This document shows, piece after piece, positions 53,257 to 62,910 of a stretch of 64,000 nt of DNA. Both the position numbers and the translations under genes were made by a program. The stretch spans positions 12,382,301 through 12,446,300 of the forward strand of contig NC_051433.1 in NCBI RefSeq assembly GCF_001649575.2. The letters run 5' to 3'. Position 1 is the stretch's first letter. The number at the start of each line of letters is the position of its first letter. A model generated the notes under the pieces. It worked only from the letters and a program-made list of their open reading frames with translations, made no database searches and had not been told where the DNA came from. This stretch comes from Kryptolebias marmoratus (Eukaryota > Chordata > Actinopteri > Cyprinodontiformes > Rivulidae).

Positions 53257-53704
53257 ATCTAGTCAACACTATATATTGTTTTATTGTTTTTCATGAAATG
53301 CGTAAAAATAAAGCCAATAGTAAACCAACACAAAAATGTTCCCCTATATTTGATTGCACATTCAGGTTTTTAGAGGTTTACAGCCCCTGTGTAAGCTGAG
53401 GTGTTTTCAAGTTCAACCAAACCCCCCCCTCTCTCATTCACTCACACACACACGTTCATAAACACACATTTAAACAAATACTGTACAAGAAAACCTTCAA
53501 AATAAATGTACACTTTCTAATTCATGCAAATAACCAGAGGAGATAGAATTCCTTTGAATGTTTGGTCCAGAGCTGTTAAATCCATGAATTCATTTGGCAA
53601 AAGTTCAAGAATCGTTTGAGTGGGCTCATTTAAAGTCTGAAAGCAATCATTAAGGAACGTGTCCATGAGAATGAAGAAGTTGTCATGATTAAGACACATG
53701 GTCC

Positions 53705-53803
53705 TTAAGCTGCAGTTGATACTTCTGTCTTGCTTGCTGAAACTGAGGTCTCGTCCTCCACCATGCTGCCCATTCCAACAGTGGTCAGCATGCAGTTACG
53801 GAA
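53705..53803 (-). CDS. rh2: RH2 opsin (complete gene) exon 5
   Basis: 32 codons plus TAA (53707-53705). Encodes [20 protein letters not shown] then a Ser/Thr-rich tail ([12 protein letters not shown]), the phosphorylation region bound by arrestin. Confidence 0.95.
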   Translation of the reverse strand, partial: FRNCMLTTVGMGSMVEDETSVSASKTEVSTAA

Positions 53804-55470
53804 CTGAAAGGCAAAGCAATGAGACCAGTTCAGGAGATCTCAATACTTAATATTCAATCCGGAAACTTCTATGGTATGCCCACCTGTTTGTTCATCAGCA
53901 CATAGATAATTGGGTTGTACAGCGCCGAGCTCTTTGCAAAGAAAGCAGGGACTGAAGCTGTCAGAGCAGTGAAAGCAGCTCCTTTATTCATAAAGATCCA
54001 GCCAGCGAAGGAAGCATATGGAGTCCAAGCTACCAAGAAGCCCAGGACCATCAGGATGCACATACGTGTCACTTCCTTCTCAGCTTTCTGGGTAGAAGCT
54101 GAGTCCTGCTGCTGGGCTGCTGCCTGTGGAGTTCATTTAGGCAAGATGTTGTACAACAAGAGCAAAATTCATTCAGAAACTTAGGTAGACAGTTAAGCTC
54201 TGCTTACAGCTTTTACTGTCAACACAAGGCTCCCATAAGTGAAGAAAATCAGGAAGACAGGAGTGAAGAAGTGAACGATAAACATGTAGATGACGTATGA
54301 CTCGTTGTTGAAGCCTGGAGCAAGAGTGTAGTAGTCAGGTCCACAGGAGCACTGCATGCCCTCAGGAATGTACCTATGTAAGGTTTAAAAAATACAATTA
54401 AATATTTATTTCAGGAAATCAAGTTCTATTGTCTTCATCTTTAAAACATGTGTATTTTATTTTAGTGATCTACAGCAGTGGTTCCCATTCTTTTCAGCAA
54501 CCATCCCACAAAATGACAGGCAGAGGCTTGTGACTTTACAGCAATCTTACTATTTTCATTCATTATGGTTATTTTATTTATTTATTTGCAATAATTATGG
54601 AAAGAAATGGGCCATTACTAATCCTTTTATATTTCATTTGATTTCTGGAGATTTTCCGGGGGCCTTTACGTGATGTGGTGTTCCAACCCCAGCTGATCTG
54701 GAGGCTAGGCTGAATAGTTTAAACTCACAGACCATTCAGCCAACTCATTAAGCTGCAGTGATTGATTTAAAGACATGTGAGTTTTACCTGGACCAGCCAA
54801 ACAGCGGGGGTGCAGCACAAGCAAGAGCCATGATCCAGGTGAAAAGGACGCCAGCTCCAGCATGAGTTCCAGAGAATTTAAAGCTTCCCATGGGTTTGCA
54901 CACAACAATATACCTCTCAATAGCCAGAACAACCAGGGACCAGAGGGCAACTTCTCCTGCAAGGACAGAAAAGACAGGAAAAGTGTTTCATTTACAATAA
55001 AATGCAGACATAATAATATAAGAATCATAATGCCATTTATGATTCCTAGATTCATTTGAATCATCAACTGTTTCTTCGGTCTTACCTCCAAGGGTGGCCA
55101 TGAATCCTTCAATAGCGCACATAGTGGGTCCAAGAATAAAGTAGCCATTAAAAGCAGATGTGATGGTGATGGTGAAGCCAAAGAGGCACATGATGAGTCC
55201 GGCTACAGCCAGGTTCACCAGGATGTAGTTGAGAGGCTGACGGAGCTTCTTGTTCTGAGCCGTTACAAACAGCGTCAGTCCGTTGATTGGGGTCCCAGTG
55301 CAGATCAGGAAGAACATGTAAAAAGCTAGATACTTGTAGACCATTGAGTCCACCATATAGTACTGAGGGTATTCAAAGGGACTTCTAACAATTCCTGTCC
55401 TGTTGGACATGGGGATGTAGAAGTTGTTTCCCTCAGTGCCATTGGTCTTGTATCCTCCATCCCAACCCAT
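53705..55470 (-). CDS. rh2: RH2 (green-sensitive cone) opsin, complete
   Basis: Visual G-protein-coupled receptor that binds 11-cis-retinal in cone outer segments and activates transducin. Exons 55470-55086, 54956-54788, 54373-54208, 54123-53884 and 53803-53705 (385, 169, 166, 240, 99 nt) sum to 352 codons plus stop. The sizes of exons 2-4 equal the classic rhodopsin pattern. Seen by bovine numbering: N-glycosylation at NGTEG and SNRT, C110/C187 disulphide ([15 protein letters not shown]), counterion E113, E122, ERY motif, M207, F261, W265, A269, A292, retinal lysine K296 (PAFFAKSSA) and NPIIY. The C-terminal palmitoylation pair is absent, as is usual for RH2. The eight-residue N-terminal extension beginning MGWDGG and E122 resemble percomorph RH2A; E122 generally favours a longer-wavelength green pigment. 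Introns are short (80-414 bases). Nothing is broken. Confidence 0.96.
53884..54123 (-). CDS. rh2: RH2 opsin (complete gene) exon 4
   Basis: 240 nt. Encodes the third cytoplasmic loop ([17 protein letters not shown]), TM6 ([18 protein letters not shown]) and TM7 with the Schiff-base lysine and [11 protein letters not shown]. Confidence 0.96.
54208..54373 (-). CDS. rh2: RH2 opsin (complete gene) exon 3
   Basis: 166 nt. Encodes [35 protein letters not shown] and the rest of TM5 to [11 protein letters not shown]; donor GCT|GTAAGC. Confidence 0.95.
54475..54560. mobile_element. possible hAT-type element end in RH2 intron 2
   Basis: CAGTGGTTCCCATTCTTTTC resembles the terminal sequence of hAT/Charlie elements (CAGTGGTTCCCAACC). 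It is followed by CCCACAAAATGACAG, as in common teleost copies. No matching second terminus or target duplication was found, so it may be a truncated relic. Confidence 0.4.
54788..54956 (-). CDS. rh2: RH2 opsin (complete gene) exon 2
   Basis: 169 nt, acceptor GCAG, donor AG|GTAAAA. Encodes [20 protein letters not shown], then PMGSFKF, TM4 ([17 protein letters not shown]) and the start of Arg. Confidence 0.95.
55086..55470 (-). CDS. rh2: RH2 opsin (complete gene) exon 1
   Basis: ATG to donor GGAG|GTAAGA. Encodes the extracellular N-terminus, TM1, TM2 and TM3 start up to MATLGG. The loop after YPQYY reads [10 protein letters not shown], where the RH2 proteins I recall have a LAEPWQFKLL-like sequence. 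Confidence 0.95.
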
Positions 55471-55575
55471 CCTCAGATGTCTTCTTTCCTGGAGTTCTAG
55501 GTTGATGAAAAAACACTAACAGAGTCAGAGCGGTAAAAGCCAACCCCACACGGATAGTTTATGTTGACGTGGATG

Positions 55576-55582
55576 TTTTATA
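55576..55582 (-). promoter_or_regulatory. RH2 opsin TATA box and proximal promoter
   Basis: The minus strand reads GGTATAAAACATCC, a clean TATA box about 110 bases upstream of the ATG. Further upstream (55610-55635) the minus strand has CTACAATCC, TGTAATCTAA and TTTCCTAATT. These resemble CRX/OTX (TAATCC-like) sites used in photoreceptor promoters. The start site would be near 55545-55550. Confidence 0.6.
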
Positions 55583-58039
55583 CCTTCTCAGGGTTATCCT
55601 CAAATTAGGAAAATTAGATTACAGGCGGATTGTAGGGAAGTGAACAGCTCAAGTCTGACTGATAATTGACTTTAAGAAAGCATCGCAGGACAACGACCCT
55701 AAGGTTAAATATCCTCCTTCCATTTGACACCCACCCTACATTTAAGAAGATGTTTAGGGTTAAAGTGAATTGACTAAAAAGTACATCAGCACGTATGAGC
55801 AGACACACAGGCTTTAAATGTTTTTAACAATCGATAATTGCAGATGATGCTTTACTTCATACACAATCACAGCTTGCAGCTGATTGAGATCTTGCTGAAA
55901 TCATATAGTCCCTACTTTAAGGCTGAGAGTGGTTTCTCACTGCTGAGAAACTTGTGTCACCACAAAATAATTCCTAAGGTGTCTTGATCATCTCTACCCA
56001 GATAAAGACAAGCTGGGAAAACATAGAAATCTTTATGAATTGAGACAGTGATGGATAAACTTTGTTTGCTCACAGTTTTACTTCAAGAACTGACTTTAGT
56101 GGCTGTTAACAATCAAAACATAACTGCAAACACATTACTGTGCCCGGAGTTACTCAGTACTGAACATAACATAATATTCCACTTTAAACATAAATTTGAA
56201 TAATATATTACTCTGTTAGTGTGACTTCATGCTTGTCTAAAGGAGCAGTGCACCCAAAAGTAAAGTGAAAGTTTAGAAGATAGTGATTAAGGGAACTATA
56301 AAAGTTTGAGACTGAAGTTGCGATAAGACAGCAGCAATCCATTTTGTCCTTGGACCCACTCAGACTTACACTTGTTATTAAATAGAGTTTTATTTTGGAC
56401 TATTCAGAATTAAACTGAGGTTGTTAAAAAAGCTATCAGAAGCAATATAGCTCTTTTACAAAACGTCACTTCAAAAGATCTGAAGAATCTCTTTAGATAG
56501 ATGTAAACACAAGGCGGTGCAGAAATAAGCAGAGAAAGAACCCAGATAAATTGGAAAGGACAGAGCTGAAACAAAACCAGCAGAAATCCAACAGCGACCA
56601 AAGAAAACTGGGCTGAATTCAGACTGAGAGAAAATGTCTTCTTTTGTCCTGGAAAACTGGCTGCAGTCTCGCCTCTTGGGCAAAACACACAAAATGTCTT
56701 GGACACAGGTACCACACCTCCTGCTGACAAACAAATGAACCACCAATGAGTGGTAATTAGCAATCAAAGGCCTGGTGAGACAAAGGCTGGAATATAATCA
56801 GCTGTGAGTGAACAAAGGAACAGGTTTAACAGACAAAAACAGTCGAATTAACCAGAAAATGGAGGAAGGGAAAAAAAATTAAGTGCATTTAATAAAAGCA
56901 GCAATAAACATAGACATACTAGAACACAAAGCAGAACATGGCATCAGTTCAAAAAGCTAAAAGACATTAAAAAAAACCACAGAGCTTAAAACCTGAATAA
57001 TTTTTCCTCCATCTGAGTGAGGAAGTAGTTCACACACAGAACCAAGTCACTTTGCTTCTTAAACCTGAACAGAAACAGAAAGGGGAAACATAAATAGAAA
57101 CAAGCTTTGGAACTTAAAAAAATAAATAAAGACACAATTATTACTTTATCATAATACACATTTATTTACAAGTGTTTGTTCACTCATATAACATTTAGCT
57201 TTAGGGCTTAATATCAAAATTATCTTTGTTTTATTCACTTAATGTATGTATCCAAAAAGACCATCTGTGATCTCCTTAACTAACAAAAACAGGAGAAAAG
57301 GATGTTTAAAATAAATGGACAGCCCACTCCTACAAAAATCCCTCAAATGATTTAAACAAACTGGTGCTGATGAAGCACAATGGAACGGCTGCAGCTGGTT
57401 GGGGTAAACAGAGGATGAATGATGTTAGCACAGCTGCAGTTCCATCCTGCACCTTGTGGACTCCAACCAATCAACAGCCAGGTCCTCATTTGGCCAACCA
57501 ATCACAGCCAGGTACCTGCACACATGAATTAACACTCATTTGCATACACACCTTAGGACAGTAGCCTTACTGCAACAAAAGAATAAATACAACCTTGTTT
57601 TGAAACTAAAATTAAACAGAAATTTGTTCTAAAGGTGTTTTGTTCATTTAGACAAATAAATTAAATTTAATAAGAACAGTGGTCAGGAAGACATAAGTTT
57701 TTGCAAAACTTCTCTATTTTTCCACAACGTCATTCATTCCCTGACCTTCTTCATAAACATAAGGTTACATGACGATGGATGTTCTTCACCTCTGATGGTG
57801 TTGGTGTGACAAATCATCCACTTCTTACAGTAAGCTTTTGCCACATCACGACAAGACCACCGCAGGACAAGGAGATACTGAGGTTAATCCAATCAAGATG
57901 GTGGCACTTATGGTTTCTCCAAATGATGATGGACAGTGAAGATCCAAATGTTCGAATGAAGATCCAGTCTGAGAAACGTACAGAAATGTTACACGCTTAT
58001 TCTGCATTGACCATAAATTCCGAATGCTTTTAAATCCTT

Positions 58040-58136
58040 ATCAGCCTGATTTTCTTATCAGCTCCTACCAAGAAAGACGAGAAGAAAGCAACACATCAGT
58101 GCAACTCTATGAGCTTCTTGGTAGCTTGGACTCCAT
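58040..58136 (+). pseudogene. inverted relic of RH2 opsin exon 4
   Basis: GCTTCTTGGTAGCTTGGACT then CCAT (58113-58136) is identical over 24 bases to exon 4 of the complete RH2 gene (54041-54018, TM6) but lies on the opposite strand. Upstream bases also align collinearly with that exon: TCAGCTCCTACCAAGAAAG against TCAGCTTCTACCCAGAAAG, then GAGAAGAAAG..ACACAT against GAGAAGGAAG..ACACGT, then TGCAACTC with a deletion of about four bases. By eye, identity is roughly 75-80% over about 80 bases (58058-58136). The match stops sharply after CCAT. The frame is broken. It is most similar to the complete RH2 gene, not the truncated one. Confidence 0.75.
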
Positions 58137-60699
58137 TGGTCTGCAACATTAGTCTCACCTGCTGCTTAGGGCTGTAAACCCTGACAACCTTTAACTGCTG
58201 AATGTGCAATCAGATGTAGGGTATTTGCGTGTAATTACATGAGGGGACATTGTTTCCTGGTCTACCAGTGGTATTCCACCAATGCATTTCATCAAAAAAG
58301 AAAACAAAACAACATAATATGATAAAAAGAATTTCATTCATTTTAAAAATGTAACAGCTTGTATGAATTTGTGTTGGTGTGATCATCAGAGTTTAAATTT
58401 TACACATTTGAACTCAAGCAATTTTAGTCAGTTAACTCAGAATAGGATTTTTTTAAAAAGTTTATCTCGAAAGATGCTCACAGGTTATGTCTTTGTAGAA
58501 CAAAAACAGGATATTTGCACAACATACAAGCCCGCTGAACCTTTAGTCCTGAATTTAGACAAGAAAAAGCTGCATCAGTAAATGTAAGAGGTAGTTATCG
58601 ATCTGATATCCCAACAGTAGAGGGTGTCCACTCCCACATGAGGCACTGTAAGATGAGGCCATCTGGTTACACAAAACTGAGGCTAAATCAGTATAATCTA
58701 CTTAACAATGAGCAGACCAGCATCAAGAATACAAGATTTACAAGGATTTAAATTTTGTAGTGGAAGTTGTAGTTGAATAAGCAGCATATTATTGTCTTTC
58801 TATTTAACAAGATGCTACAATTACTTGATGTCCTTTTTTTAAGGTGTCATAGTTAAAAAGCACTCTGCTTCTTATAAGTTGTAGAACAAGGAAGAAGGAT
58901 ATTTACCAAATCCACCATTTACTCTTGTTGTTCTTTTGAGACATTTTGGACAGCTTCAATGTATCGAGGCATCTGTTAGGAATTAAACCAAAAACTTAAT
59001 GTTTTCTGACCAGAACTCATCTGATTCAACCAGTTGAATTCAGAAAAAGATGTTTAAAATCTGATATCCAGATTGGAAAACAGGTGATGGCTAACCACCC
59101 AGGCACTGTTGTTGTTGGCAGAAGAGAGCAGTAGTGATAGATGTAATAATTCTAAACAAATGTAACATCTAGAAGAAGGAAAATAAGAAGCTTGAGATTG
59201 GCAGACAGAAGAAATAGAGATCTGGGAGAGTGGCCCCATCTGATTCAAAGAACAATTTAGGAGACCTCAGTCCAGAAAAGCACAGCCTTAACAGTTAAAA
59301 CACTGTGGAAAACCTTTAAATCTTCAGTCCTCCCAGGATTAAGGTGAGACCACCAGTGTGGAAGAGCAAGCTGAGAGTTACTTATAATTAAATCAGCATT
59401 AAATATGTTTTTCACCTATGGTATGAGTGCTGTGTGAAGTCTTTAGCTACCTTTCATGGATTAAAAGAAGCCAAACATTATATTTTTAATGGTCTTAAGC
59501 AATGGTTCTACAGGCTTTTAAGGTTTATTGTTATTTATTAAACATTTGTGGCTGTTCGCCTATTTTCAGTTCAGTTTCAGTGTCCAGGTTTTGTTTTCTT
59601 AATCCCTTAAAACTGACTTACACATTGCTCAAGCATGAAGAAGAACCTAATTCCCTAAACTCCCTAGAACCAGAGTTGTACACTTAGAGGACAACAAAAA
59701 AAAGAAATGTAATTTTAACAAATGATTGTTTTGTTGTTATTGTTTTTCTGACTACTTATAGAGGAGATGTTTTGCAGAGCAATAACACACAGTAGCCTAA
59801 TACAAGCCAATCCAGTTATTTTTGAAGTTACATCCTAAAGTTTTCATTAAAGGCATGTTACAGCCTGTCCATCAGAGAGTGTAGGGGTCTCCTTAGACCC
59901 CCAGCTTGAATGGAGAATAATTCCCAATGATCGGCAAAATAGAAGCAGATTTAATCAGCATCTTGATTAGTAGAAGCATTTAACTGTGAGCTGATAATTG
60001 TAGTTGTACAGTATCTGTGTCTTACAGAGAGATCCAATTAGCGAAAAGAAGTAAGTCTATTAGACTGAGAACACGATAAACCATCGAGGCTCTTAAGACG
60101 AGATGTAATGAAGCAAACTGGAAATAACATTGTGCTGATTATTTTATAAGGCCTGTGAATGGTTCTTCTCTGATTTTGAAATTTAATTGAATGACAAAAT
60201 GCCCCTTGAGGTCATAAATGGACTGAGTAAGAGTATGAGTGTCACAGATTTCTTTCAGGATTTACCAAATGTAGGTAAAAGTAGAAGTTTTTCTACAGAC
60301 AGATAGTAAAAGTGAAAATGTATGCAAAAATAAGCCTGGAATTTCTTTGGAGCTGCCTCGACTCAGTCAGTAAAATCTGAGTAAAATCCTTCATTCCATT
60401 TAGCTAAATATTTGTTTTTTCACATGCGGCCATTGTATAATATCTCTGAGCTGCAGAGCACGATGAAAACAGCTTGAGTCATATTTGGAACTGTCAACTC
60501 TTCCTAATTTCAATAAATGATCCATCAAAGTAGACATAGATCCCCAATTATTCATTAAGTTTTGAAGGGCTGAAAAATACATTTAACTGGCTGTGATGTT
60601 AATCAGTTATAGATGTGTAACCAGTGATGAAAACCTTCCCAGTGATTCATGAAATAGTGGAATAGTTCATGAAACATTACAAACAAATACACACACAAC

Positions 60700-60955
60700 C
60701 ACAGGTAAAAAGGCAGCAGATGTTGGAGCTACAGGTTCAAAATCCTGACTGGGGCCTTTTTATGCAGAGTTTAAATGTTCTCACTGTGCATGTTTGACTT
60801 TTCTCTGCGTACTCTCCTCCCACAGACTAAAAACACGTGTGTTAGGTAACTTAGTGACTCTAAACTGTCACCAGGTATAAGTGAGAGCTTGAATGGTTTC
60901 CTTTCCTGTTCGTCTCTATAAGTCCTCAGTGAAGTAAGTAGATACTAGCTGTCCT
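60700..60955 (+). repeat. diverged tRNA-derived SINE, plus orientation
   Basis: A tRNA-like head with AGGTTCAAAATCCTGACTGG at about 60740, then GTTTAAATGTTCTCACTGTG, CTCCTCCCACAGACTAAAAA, GGTAACTTAGTGACTCTAAA and a TTCGTCTCTATAAGT-type tail. These correspond in order to the SINE at 61868-62118 and 51125-51465. Confidence 0.65.
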
Positions 60956-61867
60956 AAAAGGCAATAAATGGCATCATCACCTAATTTGCATAATTAGCCA
61001 TGTGTATGTTATTGAAATGGTTGCTGTAGGTGAGACAACAAGTAAATAAAAAACACCCTAAATATGTTTAGAACTACAAATTAATTTTCTTCTATCAATT
61101 CTTGTTTTTCTAAATGTAAAAATTCCAACCCTCCTCCTTTATTCAGGCTTGGAACCTGGAAGAAGTGACCTAAAGAAGACACTTAGGTATTTTAGAGCAG
61201 TGATTTGTTTTAGACAAAGAAAATTATAAATTTCCACTGTCTTACAGCAGAGCAGGATCAGCCTAGGGCAGCTTTGCTCATGCATGATTCATTTGCAGTC
61301 TGCACATCTCCTGCTCTGACTGCAGCTGGGAGGGACTGCTCCATGAGGACCGAGCTTCCTGTGTTTTGGGATAGGGAAGTTTCCCACAGCAGCACCCGAT
61401 AGTTAAGAAGAGCAGAAACGATATGTGCTTTCACGTCAGAGTCTCCAAAAGAAAATGAATGGAGGGATGAATGGACAATGAAAATTGCAAGTTTGGCTGT
61501 ACAAAAGTGATGAACTGGTGGCAATTTTCGTGTGAAAACATCCTTTTCTTTTTACTCCCTTGTCCTTAGTCCTGTCCAGCTTCCACCCATGAAGAGAGAC
61601 AAGTCAGGACACATCACCTCCATCACAGCGATAAGACAAAGAGACGCACGCTTGCTCAAACTCACACCAGAGGTCAGAATCACATCTCAGCCATTACAAG
61701 CCACTCTAAGAGTATTTTTATCTGACAAAACCAGAGATATTTCATTTTTACTAATACAGTGCCAGAGGTTCACATGTATTCTGTAGATAGGTTTGTTCAA
61801 ACTTTAGAGTTCATGTGGTTAATTTTTCTATATTGAATCATGTAATGTAAAAGCAGGGGATTTTATT

Positions 61868-62118
61868 TAATTATGATCCTTTATTTACCAGGCAAATCCC
61901 ACTCAGATCATATATCTCTTTTTCAACTGAGGCCTGAGCCTGAAGGCAGCCTAACATGCATGTTTTTAGACTGTGGGAGGAAACGTGCCTGGAGTAAACC
62001 CATGCAAACATGAGGAGAACATGCAAACTCCACCCCCCAAGTCCAACCTGGGGCTCGAACCCAGGACCTTCTTGCTGTGACGCAACAGTGCTAACCACAA
62101 ACCAACGTGCTACCTCAT
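61868..62118 (-). repeat. tRNA-derived SINE, minus orientation, well-preserved head
   Basis: On the minus strand the head has an A-box-like GTTAGCACTGTTGCGTC and a consensus B-box GGGTTCGAGCCCC (62050-62062), then GGAGTTTGCATGTTCTCCTC, GGGTTTACTCCAGGC and TTTCCTCCCACAGTC. This architecture is common to a large teleost SINE family. Confidence 0.8.
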
Positions 62119-62733
62119 TGCTTTGTAAAGAGTTATGAAATCATACTTTTCTTTCAAAAAAAATGCAACACATTGTTGACAGCTCTTATAAATAAAGTTT
62201 TAAGCATTAAGACAAAAACAAGCTTTCATTTCACACCCTTTCTGAGTCACTAAAGATGCTGTAAAGACATAATTAGGTTAACTCTAATAAGGATAGAAAA
62301 CTCTTTTTTTTATCTTTTGTCTCAAATTAGTAAAAATCAAAATTCCTGAAGCACCTAAATGGAAAACAAGAATGCACAGACCAACACATCTTTTCATGAA
62401 TGCATTTAATCTGTTTTTCCTACAGCTTTTTTTTCTTTTTTATAAAATATTTACAGGCTATTTCGACAGAGGATGAAACATATGCAAAATTTTTCATTTC
62501 ATAAATATACAAAGGTGAATCTCACCCACTCACCGTCCAAACCTTCCACAAACAGATGATAACATCACTTTTGAACAAGGAAACACTTAAGGTCGTGTTT
62601 CATATTAGAGTTCAGTTATTTCCCCCCAGACACAGATATTAATTATGAGTGTGTACAGTAAAATGCTGTCGTCGGCTGGTATTGAGAGAATAATGTCCAT
62701 TTGTTGCAGAAAAGTTTGTCTTGAATCCATTTC

Positions 62734-62739
62734 TTTATT
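62734..62739 (-). terminator. candidate polyadenylation signal of second RH2 opsin
   Basis: Minus-strand AATAAA 73 bases beyond the stop codon. A longer 3' UTR reaching the shared block at 62390-62408 is also possible. Confidence 0.35.
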
Positions 62740-62811
62740 TCTGTGCCAGGACTGCCACTCAGAATAAGGAAAATGTAAAGAAGGAGGCTATTTGCAGATA
62801 AGCGGTTATCC

Positions 62812-62910
62812 TTAAGCAGCCGTGGAGACTTCTGTCTTGCTGGTTGACACTGAGGTCTCATCTTCAACCATGCCACCCATTCCAATTGTGGCAAGCATGC
62901 AGTTACGGAA
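62812..62910 (-). CDS. rh2: second RH2 opsin exon 5
   Basis: 32 codons plus TAA (62814-62812): [32 protein letters not shown]. Same length as in the neighbouring gene. Confidence 0.95.
   Translation of the reverse strand, partial: FRNCMLATIGMGGMVEDETSVSTSKTEVSTAA

Larger units (their letters stand above)
48694..53704. other. convergent spacer between synpr and RH2 opsin
   Basis: 5 kb without a supported gene. Contains the synpr 3' UTR, an AT-rich stretch (49000-50400), a minus-oriented SINE (51125-51465), a GC-richer segment at 52220-52500 that lacks repeat landmarks, a family B fragment (53060-53150) and the opsin 3' UTR with an AATAAA on the minus strand at 53251-53256. Confidence 0.75.
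55471..62811. other. intergenic region between the tandem RH2 opsins
   Basis: 7.3 kb. Contains the RH2 promoter, an inverted RH2 exon-4 relic at 58040-58136, two SINE copies (60700-60955 plus, 61868-62118 minus), a tandem pair of CCAACCAATCA-type sequences at 57468-57513, and otherwise AT-rich sequence. No intact gene seen. Confidence 0.8.

Noticed and set aside
57780..57830. Possible RH2 exon-3 relic upstream of the exon-4 relic
   Set aside because: Only about 20 of 31 bases match by eye; not enough alone to call a pseudogene exon, so mentioned only as support to test.
62041..62110. tRNA gene-like sequence on the minus strand
   Set aside because: A- and B-box-like motifs belong to a SINE head followed by SINE body; the full cloverleaf of a tRNA gene is not evident.
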